Assembly: GCF_001904745.1 (NCBI RefSeq)
Contig: NZ_MRCD01000004.1
Location: 153,587-217,586, forward strand
DNA length: 64,000 bases
Reading direction: 5' to 3'
DNA from: Calothrix sp. HK-06
GTDB lineage: Bacteria; Cyanobacteriota; Cyanobacteriia; Cyanobacteriales; Nostocaceae
Positions within the stretch are counted from its first letter, which is position 1. Each line of letters starts with the position of its first letter. The translations under genes and the position numbers were made by a program. Positions 1 through 9,372 of this stretch are shown here, one piece after another. The notes beneath the pieces are model-generated. The model was given only the letters and a program-made list of their open reading frames with translations. It had not been told where the DNA came from and did not search any database.

Positions 1-574
1 CTCCAGAAAGAATCCCAATTACAAGGCTACCTACCAAGAGAAATACAGAACTGTTAAGAAAAGCATCTCGCAAAACTTCTGACCAAGAGAAGTCCCCATC
101 CTCTTTGTCTTCTTGTGCAAATACTCTTACTAACAACAGTCCCACAATAATCGCTGGAGATTCCATTAAAGCTAAGGCTGCTACCATATAGCCGCTAAAT
201 TGAATTCCAACTTCATTCAAAAAAGACCCCGCTGTAATAAATGTCACAGCACTAATGGAACCATAAGTGGCTGCAATAGCGGCTGCATTATACAGGTCGA
301 GTTGGAGTCTGAGAATAAAAAATGTGTACACTGGTACAGCACAAGCCATGAACATGGCAGCCAAGAGGGTAAATACCACCTCAGAATTGATGCCACTTTT
401 AACAAGTTCTGCCCCTCCCTTAAATCCAATTGCAAACAGCAAATATAGGGAAAAAAGTTTAGGCAAAGGTTGAGGAATTTCTAAATCTGATTTGACAGTC
501 ACGGCCAGCATCCCCATAAAAAAGGAAAGAACTGCTGGACTCAAGATGTTGGACATCACCAGGCTTATATCCAT
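1..574 (-). CDS. SbtA-family (PF05982) sodium-dependent bicarbonate permease, N-terminal part
   Basis: The reading frame is open from ATG at 574 to the window edge, giving 191 codons with the C-terminus missing. An AGGAG-type ribosome site lies 8 bases upstream. The protein starts MDISLVMSNILSP and shows successive hydrophobic helices with LEIPQ, FAIGFKGG, YGSISAVTFITA and ALMESPAIIVGLLL. These match the repeated inverted-fold motifs of the SbtA/DUF897 family (compare LEIPE, KIGLTGG, FGAVSGSTM and MDIPALV in classical SbtA). The family imports bicarbonate with sodium across the plasma membrane. This copy belongs to the more divergent branch, so the substrate is inferred. The complete gene would be needed to check the second half. 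Confidence 0.75.
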   Translation of the reverse strand, partial: MDISLVMSNILSPAVLSFFMGMLAVTVKSDLEIPQPLPKLFSLYLLFAIGFKGGAELVKSGINSEVVFTLLAAMFMACAVPVYTFFILRLQLDLYNAAAIAATYGSISAVTFITAGSFLNEVGIQFSGYMVAALALMESPAIIVGLLLVRVFAQEDKEDGDFSWSEVLRDAFLNSSVFLLVGSLVIGILSG

Positions 575-1176
575 CCCTAAATCTCCTTTCTATAATAGAA
601 CCAGCTGTAAAAACAAGCTTTTCTCATCACAGTATTTTGATGCCTGAGTAATGACCGAAGTATACAATTTAAAACGCAAGTAAGTCAGCAAGAAAATACA
701 GAACTACATTAAGGAATGTGAATACGTCTGAAATCCTTACCAGTGACTAATTGCAAAGAACAAATGACGACTATAACGCACGAGCGGTTTATTTACAGCA
801 TTTGCTCCGACTTACGTGCGTAAGACCAAAGGCTAGCAATCGCATACATTAACCGTGATTGTTTGAAACAAACACAGTCAAATAGCGCGTTGTAAAACTT
901 TTAATCATGCAACGCCATTATAATTTGAGCCGATCTTACACTATGGTTATCATATAACGCTGTAAGCATACCTGCTCAAGTCTCTCTTGAGAATAATTAT
1001 AAAGTTATCGAGTTTACGAGGCGCCTGACTTTTTTTATTTTGGGGGGTTACGGGGGTCAGATTCCCTAGGTGCTTAAATTTAAATATCGAAGCGGTACGA
1101 CAGGTTGTTAACAAGCAGAATAAAGAATCTCCAACTTAAAAGCGAATATTTTCTCGTATCCACTTTTTAAATGCTT
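575..1176. other. Intergenic region upstream of the SbtA-like gene
   Basis: About 600 bases without a convincing gene on either strand. It should hold the leftward promoter of the SbtA-like gene, but I could not pick a reliable -10/-35 pair or an activator site. One GGCGCC lies at 1020-1025, next to a T-run and a G-rich stretch. Confidence 0.5.
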
Positions 1177-1782
1177 TCAACGCAATGCTTCTCCTTCAAG
1201 TCTACTTTGTTCGACAATTCTAGGAATTATTTCTAATATTGGTAAGTTGGGAAAAGTCGGGCTGACATCAGATTTAACATACTCGCCATTTTGATAAATA
1301 TCTATTTGAAGGTTGCCGTTATCGTAACGCCATAATTCTGGGACTCCAAGTTGCTTGTATACATCCAACTGAGTTTTAGAAGTTACATCAACTTCAATAG
1401 CCAGGTCGGGTGGTGGGTCAATTGTAAGGTCGATACGTTCTTTACCAACCATCAAACCATAATTTTGAATATAGAAAGAATCATCTGGTTCTACACCTTG
1501 AGCCATATCTTCTCGCTTAAACGTTGTTGACCCAAATGGCTCGCAGTCTATTTCTAGTGCATCAAGGAGAATTTTTACTAAGTCTCCAATGATAACTTTG
1601 GCTTTTTCGTGCTTCGGTAACGGCATTCTAATTTCTAATGTACCCTGGCTGTAAGCTAAACGCGCGGCTCTATGGGCGCCAAGCTCTTCTAAAATTGCTT
1701 CAAATTCTTGCCAACTGACATCATGGAATATGACTCGATGTCCTGGTGGCACACTTAATTGTCGTAATTGAGGCGTTACCAT
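1177..1782 (-). CDS. Uma2 family (DUF820) restriction-endonuclease-fold protein
   Basis: 201 aa, the usual Uma2 length. Family hallmarks include GTLEIRMPLPKHE in the middle and PPDLAIEVDVTSKTQLDVYKQLGVPELWRYD towards the C-terminus. The D...E-V pair there corresponds to the PD-(D/E)XK nuclease core. Uma2 genes are present in tens of copies in filamentous cyanobacteria and their cellular role is unknown. It stands alone, oriented away from the SbtA-like gene's leader. Start ATG at 1782; no strong Shine-Dalgarno sequence is visible. Confidence 0.85.
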   Translation of the reverse strand: MVTPQLRQLSVPPGHRVIFHDVSWQEFEAILEELGAHRAARLAYSQGTLEIRMPLPKHEKAKVIIGDLVKILLDALEIDCEPFGSTTFKREDMAQGVEPDDSFYIQNYGLMVGKERIDLTIDPPPDLAIEVDVTSKTQLDVYKQLGVPELWRYDNGNLQIDIYQNGEYVKSDVSPTFPNLPILEIIPRIVEQSRLEGEALR

Positions 1783-1928
1783 TTTAATAAAATTTTAAGT
1801 TGAATAGGTAAAGTTATTATAGCAATATTATACTTAAAACTATCTAGATAACTAAATTATTACGTACAAATAGATTTAAGCGCACGATTTTTGTCGTTTG
1901 TTTCATTAGCACAATCAAATATTTTTAG

Positions 1929-2066
1929 TTATTGGAACAATTTGCAAGCCATTTCTAAATTTTCAATCGCTTCTGGTATTTGCTTAAGGTCTTTTTCAAT
2001 AGGTAGGCGTAAATATGTTGATGTTTCTTCTAATGTAAGAACATTAGGTATAGTGACTTTATCCAT
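1929..2066 (-). pseudogene. Remnant of a small excisionase-type HTH (antitoxin-like) gene
   Basis: Short 45-aa frame reading MDKVTIPNVLTLEETSTYLRLP and then unrelated residues. The first 22 residues look like the start of the short cyanobacterial helix-turn-helix proteins (…IPNVLTLEEASNYLRLP…) that often sit next to toxins or Uma2 genes. The DNA-recognition helix and the W-rich C-terminal part expected afterwards are missing, so I read it as a truncated relic. It could instead be a short expressed peptide. Confidence 0.45.
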
Positions 2067-2135
2067 ATACAATTAGGTTATATAATATATTATTTAATAA
2101 GTTTTATGAAAAATTAATATGGAATCAAACTATAA

Positions 2136-2372
2136 CACGAAAGAAAACAGAGGAAAGCATTTCTTACAACATTACTCATCCTTATTGCTAGTATATCTTT
2201 TTGGATATTAATCGGGTTACAAATTATTGTTTTTCGGCGCGATTTTGTTGGCTTTTGGTTAAAGGCGCCATACTATTATCCTTACAGCTTTGCTTTTGCT
2301 GAGTTTGTTGCTTTATCTTGCGGAACTTGCATAATATGGTTTATGCAACCAAAACATTATAGGGGGTTCTAA
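2136..2372 (+). pseudogene. Fragment of an unidentified membrane protein gene
   Basis: An open frame of 78 codons without an ATG start. It encodes two hydrophobic segments (TLLILIASISFWILIGLQII and an FAFAEFVALSCGTCIIWF-like stretch) separated by FRRDFVGFWLKAPYYYP. The hydrophobic pattern and lack of a start suggest an internal or 5'-truncated piece of a small membrane protein. Its 3' end overlaps, in antisense, the degenerate tail of the nucleotidyltransferase fragment at 2313-2513. I do not recognise the family. Confidence 0.35.
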
Positions 2373-2513
2373 ATAAATTAATACATCGACATCGCTATCT
2401 GTGGTTGCTTCATCCTTAGCAACAGAACCAAACACAGCTAGGGAGTGAACACCTAAACTTTTCAAATTTGCTTTTATGCTGACTAATATATCGATTACTT
2501 GGTCGCGCGGCAT
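2313..2513 (-). pseudogene. Truncated MNT-type nucleotidyltransferase (MntA antitoxin-like)
   Basis: 66 aa. Residues 1-51 carry the minimal nucleotidyltransferase signature GSVAKDEATTDSDVDVLIYLEPP (GS...DxDVLI, the metal-binding aspartates). Members are normally about 95-110 aa and continue with a helix and an xVDLV strand holding the third acidic residue. Here homology stops after EPP, near base 2361, and the last 15 residues are read from the antisense of another gene fragment. The HEPN partner usually found beside MNT genes is also absent. Almost certainly inactive. Confidence 0.65.
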
Positions 2514-2595
2514 AAAATTTATCGATAATATAATCGCGCTTCGTCAATGTTACCACAATCCATAAGGGAGAATGTGGCGCCACAAGTCGCTTATA

Positions 2596-2937
2596 TTATA
2601 AACCTAACCCCAAGTGTAATTTTAACGCAGCATCAACTAAAACTATCAACTCTTCGCTTAAACTACCGACGACCTCGCTAGTTATACGTTCTTTAGAAAT
2701 TGTTCGCACTTGTTGTGCTTGTACTTTAGAAGGTCTAGATAAATTGCTATCCTCTGGTGTAATCAAAACTTCAAATGGATAAACGCGCGTTACGTTAGAA
2801 GTAAGGGGCAAAATCGTTACTGTGGTAGAAGTACGATTATTTGCATTATTGCTTACTATCAAGACCGGACGGCGTTTGCCCATTTCTGAACCCACCACAG
2901 GACTAAGGTCGGCGTAAAAAATATCACCACGTTTCAT
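2596..2937 (-). CDS. MazF/PemK-type mRNA interferase toxin
   Basis: 113 aa from the chosen start, beginning MKRGDIFYADLSPVVGSEMGKRRPVLIVSNN, which is the typical MazF N-terminus. VTILPLTSNV and SKVQAQQVRTISKERI follow in the expected order. MazF toxins cleave RNA at short motifs as dimers. I chose the internal ATG at 2937 over the one at 2949 because family members begin M-x-R-G-D-I and a GGATGGA sequence precedes it. It overlaps the 3' end of the antitoxin gene by 14 bases, so translation is probably coupled. Confidence 0.9.
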   Translation of the reverse strand: MKRGDIFYADLSPVVGSEMGKRRPVLIVSNNANNRTSTTVTILPLTSNVTRVYPFEVLITPEDSNLSRPSKVQAQQVRTISKERITSEVVGSLSEELIVLVDAALKLHLGLGL

Positions 2938-3148
2938 CAGCCAATCCATCCGCGACTGTCACATCCCAAACGCTGTCAACCTCAGCAGACGCTAACCGAT
3001 AAGCTTCTTCTAGTTCCCGGTTTCGCAGTAACTCCAATGCTTCCTCAATTACTTGAGAACGAGACTTACATCCTTTGCTCATTTTATAGTTTTCAATAAA
3101 CTCCACTAAGGATGGTGGCAAGGAGATAGATAATTTCTCTACGTTCAT
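2924..3148 (-). CDS. Ribbon-helix-helix (CopG/MazE-like) antitoxin
   Basis: 74 aa. The N-terminal MNVEKLSISLPPSLVEFIENYKMSKGCKSRSQVIEEALELL is a ribbon-helix-helix DNA-binding domain: a beta strand with alternating residues followed by two helices. The acidic C-terminal tail (EVDSVWDVTVADGLADETW) is where such antitoxins wrap around the toxin. It is the first gene of the toxin-antitoxin operon and overlaps the MazF gene. An interrupted inverted repeat directly upstream is a good candidate for its autoregulatory operator. Confidence 0.85.
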   Translation of the reverse strand: MNVEKLSISLPPSLVEFIENYKMSKGCKSRSQVIEEALELLRNRELEEAYRLASAEVDSVWDVTVADGLADETW

Positions 3149-3152
3149 ATTC

Positions 3153-3192
3153 CTACTATTGGTAGTAAAACTCTTCCTACCAACTATAGTAG
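3153..3192. promoter_or_regulatory. Inverted repeat, likely operator of the mazEF-type operon
   Basis: CTACTATTGGTAG (3153-3165) faces CTACCAACTATAGTAG (3177-3192). The two arms match as an inverted repeat with a short insertion in one arm. It starts 5 bases upstream of the antitoxin ATG. Ribbon-helix-helix antitoxins bind such short dyads to repress their own operon. The operator role is inferred from position. Confidence 0.55.
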
Positions 3193-3441
3193 CTTAGTTT
3201 TTGACCATGAAGTCAAAATTGGTTAGCTGAAAAATGATTGCGAGACCGAAAGTACGCTTACATCAGCACTTAGAGTGAGTGTTAAAATTTGGCTTCTTCC
3301 TAAAATCAATAGATTTATTGTACTTAAAAATACATATAAAATCGGTAATATAACTTAAATTTTCTAAACAGTGTTACTAATGTCTTTAAATAGGGAATCT
3401 TGAAATTAGAACAATTTTTTCAAAATTAAGTTCTACTAATC

Positions 3442-3558
3442 ATGACACAGCAAAATGTTTCAGAGCTTGCAAAGCAGGGCAATGCTGTAGTACAAAAATA
3501 TATCCTGGCTATATATTTTTTCTTGGTTAGAATTGACACAATCATTTTGGGCATTTAA
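3442..3558 (+). pseudogene. 5' stub of a cyanobacterial MTQQ-type hypothetical gene
   Basis: 38-aa frame starting MTQQNVSELAKQGNA. This resembles the opening of a widespread cyanobacterial protein family (MTQQ-x-LELAKQG-x-AIAALMN...). After about 14 residues the sequence becomes a hydrophobic stretch unrelated to that family and then stops. I read it as a truncated copy. Recognition is from memory of the N-terminal motif only. Confidence 0.35.
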
Positions 3559-3620
3559 GTTTCTCTCTAAATGCCTGAAAGTTAATGTACTTATATTTAA
3601 ATTATATATTAGGGTTTAAA

Positions 3621-4820
3621 ATGGGATTCACAGAAGATATTGCTAAGTTGTCAGAAAGAGTCCGTAATAGAGCAGAGCAGGTTGTAGGAGAAGAAGCGAC
3701 TAAAATGGCGCTCATCGTACCTTTTTTAAGCACTCTTGGTTACGATGTTTATGACCCAAGCGAAGTTAAACCTGAATATATAGCAGATTTTGCTATTAGA
3801 AAGGCAGGACAATTTGAGAAGGTTGATTATGCAATAGCTATTAACGGTAGTATTGTAATGCTTGTAGAAGCAAAAGCTCGCGGACAAAAAGCAGAAGCTC
3901 ATGATGGTCAACTTAGTCGTTATTTCAATGGTCTCATAACTACTAAGGTTGCTATAGTAACGAATGGTATTGAATATCGCTTCTTTACAGACTTGCGTGA
4001 CAAAAATGTCATGGATAAGGAACCATTTTTTACTTTTAATATTCTTGAGTACGATGATAAAGATATAGATAATTTGAAGTTATTCCATAGAGATAATTTT
4101 GATGTTGCATCGATTAATCAGTATGCAGAAGAAATGGTTTACGTTAAAGGAATGACTCAGTTAGTTGGTCATCTTTTACGTTCTCCATCTGAAGAATTTA
4201 TTCGTTTCTTAGTAGCTGAACTAGGTAAGGCGACGCCTAACTATCAGATTCAAGGTAAAATTACCAATAAAGTGATTGAAAAATTTAAGCCTATTGTTAA
4301 AAAATCTATTCAAGGTAGTTTAGTCGAACTGATGACACGCTCATTAAGTCAAGACATTATTCAATTGAGCGAAGTAACTAACACAGAAGAAGCTGAGGAG
4401 TTAGATGCTTTAGAAGCGAATGATACTAAAGTTACCGAAGAATCGAAAATTATAACAACAGAAGAAGAACTCAAAGCTTTTGATAAAATTAGGAGTATTG
4501 TCACCACCTCTAAAAATTATCAGCATGACGTGTACTATAAAGATACCGAGTCTTACTTTAGTGTTCATCTTGGTAAAGCTAATTGGTGGTTCCTCCGATT
4601 CTACTTATCTTCTTCTAAAAAGACATTTATCGCTCGCTTAAGCCCAGAAGAAGCAAAACAACTAGCACCAGAATTTACAATTCAAGAAGTGCCTCCTTCA
4701 GCTTCAGAAGTTACATCGAAAATTACTATTTCTTCTGTAGACGACTTGGATAAATTATCGCAAATTATTATTAAAGCTTATGAAGCAGAAGCTTTTAAGC
4801 ACTCACTTCAGAAAATATAA
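3621..4820 (+). CDS. HsdR N-terminal-like (PF13588/COG4748) nuclease-fold protein
   Basis: 399 aa. Residues around 30-110 form a restriction-endonuclease-like fold: a conserved Y-D--PSEV-PEYIADFAI segment, then KVDYAIAINGSIVMLVEAKARG, with the D...E-A-K triad of PD-(D/E)XK enzymes. The rest (EEMVYVKGMTQLVGHLLRSPSEEFIRFLVAEL and a C-terminal lobe) matches stand-alone COG4748 proteins rather than a full HsdR, since no helicase domain follows. I prefer ATG 3621 (MGFTEDIAKL) to an upstream in-frame start at 3585 that adds an atypical hydrophobic leader. No methylase or specificity gene is nearby, so its role (defence or repair) is open. It lies in a GGCGCC-free gap. Confidence 0.7.
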   Translation: MGFTEDIAKLSERVRNRAEQVVGEEATKMALIVPFLSTLGYDVYDPSEVKPEYIADFAIRKAGQFEKVDYAIAINGSIVMLVEAKARGQKAEAHDGQLSRYFNGLITTKVAIVTNGIEYRFFTDLRDKNVMDKEPFFTFNILEYDDKDIDNLKLFHRDNFDVASINQYAEEMVYVKGMTQLVGHLLRSPSEEFIRFLVAELGKATPNYQIQGKITNKVIEKFKPIVKKSIQGSLVELMTRSLSQDIIQLSEVTNTEEAEELDALEANDTKVTEESKIITTEEELKAFDKIRSIVTTSKNYQHDVYYKDTESYFSVHLGKANWWFLRFYLSSSKKTFIARLSPEEAKQLAPEFTIQEVPPSASEVTSKITISSVDDLDKLSQIIIKAYEAEAFKHSLQKI

Positions 4821-4827
4821 GGAGTAT

Positions 4828-4855
4828 GTTGGGTTGCGCTGTCGCTCCACCCAAC
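4828..4855. repeat. Dispersed GTTGGGT...ACCCAAC inverted repeat
   Basis: GTTGGGT and ACCCAAC arms with a 14-base loop, just downstream of the HsdR-like stop. The same GTAGGTTGGG/CCCAACCTAC family recurs at 9275-9372 and 15908-16033. Confidence 0.7.
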
Positions 4856-4878
4856 CTACGGATATTACAGATACTAAA

Positions 4879-4905
4879 AAAGGATGAGCTTTTGCCCATC
4901 CTTTA
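4879..4905 (-). terminator. Rho-independent-type terminator of ahcY
   Basis: Read on the minus strand, AAAGGATGGGC, an AAAA loop and GCTCATCCTTT form a stable stem followed by TTTT. It lies about 60 bases past the ahcY stop codon, between two convergent genes. Confidence 0.75.
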
Positions 4906-4916
4906 AAATCATGCAT

Positions 4917-4946
4917 TGTAGAGACGCGATTAATCGCGTCTCTACA
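4917..4946. repeat. Perfect 30-bp palindrome of the GTAGAGACG family
   Basis: Perfect dyad with outer TGTAGAGACGCG and inner ATTAAT. Other family members with the same outer arms and different cores are at 8298, 13407, 42780 and 59833. Probably a dispersed repeat that also forms a hairpin in RNA. Confidence 0.8.
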
Positions 4947-4966
4947 TTATTATGTCGTTCTACAAA

Positions 4967-6259
<1,293 letters not shown>

Positions 6260-6488
6260 TTAAAAGTAAAAACATAGCGTAATAATTACGCTCTCTACTA
6301 GGGTAGTCCATGATTGAGAAAGTTAGTAGTACTTTACTTTTTCAGTCAATGGCTTCCATGCACTAGCTTGCCGCTTGATAGGCGTATTGTCAATGTTATC
6401 TGTACTTATTTTTCAGAAATTTAACTTTTATATCCGTAAATAAACTTATATAAATAAATAATTATGATTAGCCAACTGGCAACAGATA

Positions 6489-6578
6489 CAACGGATGTAA
6501 CGGATAGTTAATTCTATTGAACGAGTATAAGAGCGCGTAACAAATTAATCATCCGTTACATCCGCTCATCATCCGTTG
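6489..6578. repeat. Long interrupted inverted repeat between ahcY and mscS
   Basis: CGGATGTAACGGAT at 6492-6505 is exactly complementary to ATCCGTTACATCCG at 6551-6564, with a second partner CATCCGTTG at 6570-6578 for CAACGGATG at 6489-6497. It could fold as alternative hairpins, or be a worn mobile repeat. It lies about 250 bases upstream of ahcY and 130 upstream of mscS. No function is assigned. Confidence 0.6.
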
Positions 6579-6705
6579 CCATTTTTCATCTTTCTAAAGG
6601 TTAATGATGTCAAGGCTTGTTATGAGTATATTTACTAAAGTTAATGAATAGAGTATCGTTCATAAGCAAGGGCATACTCCATAACTCGTTAATCAAGGAG
6701 TAGTA

Positions 6706-8301
6706 ATGCGGTTTAGATTTTTGGCAGTCGCAAGTTCTATCGCTGTTGTAACTTTATGCATTGTGCCAAAAGCTACAGGTCAAATCAATTTGCTACCTAA
6801 TTTACTAATTCCTACTAGCTCGAACAATGAGTCGGAGAATAGAGTTGTTAATGGTTGGGTTTACTTGGATGGTCGTCGCTTATTTCAGTTAGCAGCAGCT
6901 AGAGCGACTCTTGCAGAACGTTTAGAAAATGTCCAGCAGAATCTTAATGAAGCTAGTCGCGGTTATTTTGAATCATCTGCAACAGAACCAAAGGTGGAAT
7001 TTAGGGTTCTAAATGGGTTGCCAGTGATATATCTCAATAACCGCTACTTGATGACCGTAACTTCTAATGATGCTGCGTTACTACAGGTAGATTTACAGAC
7101 AGCAGCAAATCAAATTACTCAAATATTGCGGGATGATTTAATACAGGCAAAGCAAGAACGCTCAAGAGATTTTTTAATTCATCAAGGTTTTATTGCACTC
7201 GGAATAGGCGCCAGTGTATTTATTGTGAGTTGGGCTATTCATTCCTGGGAATGTCGTTTAAAAAGGAAAGCTTTACAATCAACTATACCAGCACCAAGCG
7301 AGGCGCCAATATCTACACAACTAAAGCAACAACAACATAAAAATATCAAAGAAGTTAGGCGCCGACTTTTTCAGTTAGCACATACAGGAGCATGGGGAAG
7401 TGGCGCCTTTGTTATTTTAGGCTTATTTCCATACACACGGATGTTGCAGGTAATTATTCTTAGAGCCGCACAAATTCCTTTTGCATTAGGTATTGTGGTA
7501 CTAGGTACTTATGTTGTGATTCGCTTTAGCTATGCTTTAATTGACCGCTTCACTTCAGTTATAGTCAGCAGCAGTTTATTAAACCCTGAAACGCCTGAAC
7601 GTTTACAGTTGCGTGTTTCTACTATATCTGGTGTCACCAAAAGTATTATCACGATTATTTGGGTAGGAGTTGGGATTCTCCTGACTTTAATTTCTTTAGG
7701 TATTGATATCGTCCCCTTAGTCGCTGGTGTTAGTGTGGTTGGTGTCGCAGTATCCCTTGCTTCACAGAATCTCATTAAAGACGCAATTAACGGTTTTCTG
7801 ATTATTCTTGAAGATCAGTATGCCTTGGGTGATGTTATTGCTTTAAACAATGTCAGTGGTTTGGTGGAAAATATGAACCTGCGTATTACCCAGATACGTG
7901 ACGCAGAAGGTCGTTTAATTACCATTCCCAATAGCGAAATCAAAATTGTCGCAAATCTTTCTAGTCGTTGGTCGCGCGCGGACTTAAGTGTACCTGTTGC
8001 CTACAACACTGATATTAGCCAAGCTTTAAAATTAATCGAAACTGTCGCAGTAGATATGGACTTAGACCCAGCATGGCAAGCGCAAATTATTGAAACTCCC
8101 AAAGTCTTGGGTGTCGATAACTTTGGCGAACGTGGTCTAATTATCCGTGTCTGGATAAAAACACAGCCACTTAAACAATGGGACGTTGCCAGAGAATTTA
8201 GGCGCCGTCTCAAGATAGCCTTTGATAAAGCAGGAATTTCTATCCCAATTCCACAACAAGCTATTTGGATCAACGACGGGCAAACATTGAACAGCAAGTA
8301 G
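6706..8301 (+). CDS. MscS-family mechanosensitive ion channel
   Basis: 531 aa; AAGGAG lies 6 bases before ATG. An N-terminal signal-like helix (MRFRFLAVASSIAVVTLCIVPKATGQ) is followed by a periplasmic-type domain of about 130 residues, a membrane helix near 155-175, and a helix bundle from about 225. The glycine/alanine-rich pore helix and MscS beta domain follow (LVAGVSVVGVAVSLASQNLIKDAINGFLIILEDQYALGD, then ITIPNSEI). These are clear MscS hallmarks; the channel opens on membrane tension to release solutes. The long N-terminal extension is common in cyanobacterial paralogues. It ends inside a dispersed repeat. Confidence 0.93.
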   Translation: MRFRFLAVASSIAVVTLCIVPKATGQINLLPNLLIPTSSNNESENRVVNGWVYLDGRRLFQLAAARATLAERLENVQQNLNEASRGYFESSATEPKVEFRVLNGLPVIYLNNRYLMTVTSNDAALLQVDLQTAANQITQILRDDLIQAKQERSRDFLIHQGFIALGIGASVFIVSWAIHSWECRLKRKALQSTIPAPSEAPISTQLKQQQHKNIKEVRRRLFQLAHTGAWGSGAFVILGLFPYTRMLQVIILRAAQIPFALGIVVLGTYVVIRFSYALIDRFTSVIVSSSLLNPETPERLQLRVSTISGVTKSIITIIWVGVGILLTLISLGIDIVPLVAGVSVVGVAVSLASQNLIKDAINGFLIILEDQYALGDVIALNNVSGLVENMNLRITQIRDAEGRLITIPNSEIKIVANLSSRWSRADLSVPVAYNTDISQALKLIETVAVDMDLDPAWQAQIIETPKVLGVDNFGERGLIIRVWIKTQPLKQWDVAREFRRRLKIAFDKAGISIPIPQQAIWINDGQTLNSK

Positions 8302-8364
8302 AGACATGTAATCCGCAGGATTTCCCGCAGGGATTAATCACGTCTCTACAATCACGTCTCTACA
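8298..8364. repeat. GTAGAGAC...GTCTCTAC repeat with nested CCCGCAGGG element
   Basis: Starts in the last codons of the mscS gene. The outer arms GTAGAGAC and GTCTCTAC are those of the family at 4917, but the core carries an extra TTTCCCGCAGGG palindrome, and the right arm is duplicated (CACGTCTCTACAATCACGTCTCTAC). It looks like one repeat inserted into another. Confidence 0.7.
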
Positions 8365-8515
8365 CTGAAAAATAATTCCTCAGAACCTACACACTCAGGT
8401 AATTTTGTACTATAATAGAGGAGTAGTGATTATAAAGCTTAAAAACAGACAAAAGCTTTGTAGCAACTGCATTCACAAGCTCCAAGACAAGAGTGATGCG
8501 AGGGTTAGTCCGATG

Positions 8516-8776
8516 ATAAAGCACTATATTCTTAGCCTCAATCCCGTAGCCAAACACGAATGGGATAGATGTATATTACGCGACCCGTTAACTGCTAAAC
8601 GTCCGGATATAGCCAAATTAATCGCCGATGCAGTTGGCTCAGAAGCAGGAAGTTATTTAGTTAGCGTCAATATAGACGTGCAGGTTTTAGAAAAAGCAAA
8701 TGCCCCCCAGGTAGAACAATTAACTATAAACCTTGCAGAAGTTACCGAAAAACCACAGTTACGCGAAGCAGCTTAA
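8516..8776 (+). CDS. Small hypothetical protein (cyanobacterial type)
   Basis: 86 aa from ATG 8516 (MIKHYILSLNPVAKHEWDRCILRDPLTAKRPDIAKLIADAVGSEAGSYLVSVNIDVQVLEKA). The frame is open further upstream to 8405, but that part includes a TATAAT-like -10 box (8410-8416), so it is more likely leader than protein. GAGGG lies about 9 bases before the chosen ATG. There is no recognisable domain, signal peptide or membrane segment; it is mixed helical/beta with a proline-poor acidic tail. It may be co-transcribed with the next gene, 80 bases downstream. Function unknown. Confidence 0.6.
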   Translation: MKHYILSLNPVAKHEWDRCILRDPLTAKRPDIAKLIADAVGSEAGSYLVSVNIDVQVLEKANAPQVEQLTINLAEVTEKPQLREAA

Positions 8777-8777
8777 A

Positions 8778-8841
8778 TAGTTAGGAGTTAAGAGTTATGA
8801 GTTGTTAATACTCTTAATTCCTAACTACTAACTCATAACTT
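8778..8841. repeat. Inverted repeat of GAGTTATGAGTT-type heptamers
   Basis: TAGTTAGGAGTTAAGAGT (8778-8795) pairs with ACTCTTAATTCCTAACTA (8810-8827) with one mismatch, and AGTTATGAGTT pairs with AACTCATAACT. It belongs to the same repeat class as the tandem copies at 17530-17626. Confidence 0.7.
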
Positions 8842-8855
8842 ATTATTTTATTTTT

Positions 8856-9227
8856 ATGATGCAACTTAGTCATTATCCATCTGCTATTGCTCAAGCATCT
8901 CAACGAGTTAATGAGGTTGACTCACAGCTAATGGCAGTACAATTACAAATTAACCGTTTTGAAGGTGGCGCCGATCGAATTTCCTCGTTCGATATGGACA
9001 TGAAAAACGATGCTCAACGCAAAGCACGCCGCTTTGAAGTGTTGCTCGTTAATCAAGAGTATCAAAAAGCACTAGATACTCAAATTCGGTTAGTAACAGA
9101 AAAAGCAAATGCTCTCGCGCATTTGGAGTATCTACGAAATCAATTTAGCGTTGCCAAGTTAGAAGCACGTTTAAAGATAGCACAGCAACTTACCGATTTA
9201 GAATCGCGCGAGTTTGTTGGTTTGTAA
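8856..9227 (+). CDS. Hypothetical coiled-coil protein
   Basis: 123 aa (or 122 from the second ATG). The sequence is almost entirely helical, with heptad-like spacing and charged surfaces (ASQRVNEVDSQLMAVQLQINRF..., then DAQRKARRFEVLLVNQEYQKALDTQIRLVTEKANALAHLEYLRNQF). Without a signal peptide or membrane span it is probably a small cytoplasmic coiled-coil protein. It follows another small unknown gene in the same direction with a repeat between them. I cannot assign a function. Confidence 0.65.
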   Translation: MMQLSHYPSAIAQASQRVNEVDSQLMAVQLQINRFEGGADRISSFDMDMKNDAQRKARRFEVLLVNQEYQKALDTQIRLVTEKANALAHLEYLRNQFSVAKLEARLKIAQQLTDLESREFVGL

Positions 9228-9274
9228 TCTAGCTAGTATCAAATGGATTACAATACTGCTCGGTTAAGGTTTTT

Positions 9275-9372
9275 GTAGGTTGGGTTTCCCTTTAGCGGAA
9301 CCCAACGTAAATCTTGCTATTGTTGGGTTTTCCTTCGGATAGCTCCGAAGGGCGTTCCTCGGCCCAACCTAG
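9275..9372. repeat. GTAGGTTGGG...CCCAACCTA long hairpin repeat
   Basis: The outer arms GTAGGTTGGG and CCCAACCTA enclose an inner hairpin (CTTCGGATAGCTCCGAAG). The rest of 9228-9785 holds a half copy of the AAACCAGGTTTCT palindrome (9432-9444), a short TCTGGC/GCCAGA dyad just before the next gene, and no other gene I can support. Confidence 0.65.

Noticed and set aside
1891..2076. 61-aa plus-strand frame MSFVSLAQSN...
   Set aside because: It is antisense to the HTH remnant at 1929-2066 and lacks coding features.
8405..8515. N-terminal extension of the small hypothetical gene
   Set aside because: The stretch contains a TATAAT-like box and would need a TTG start without a ribosome site.
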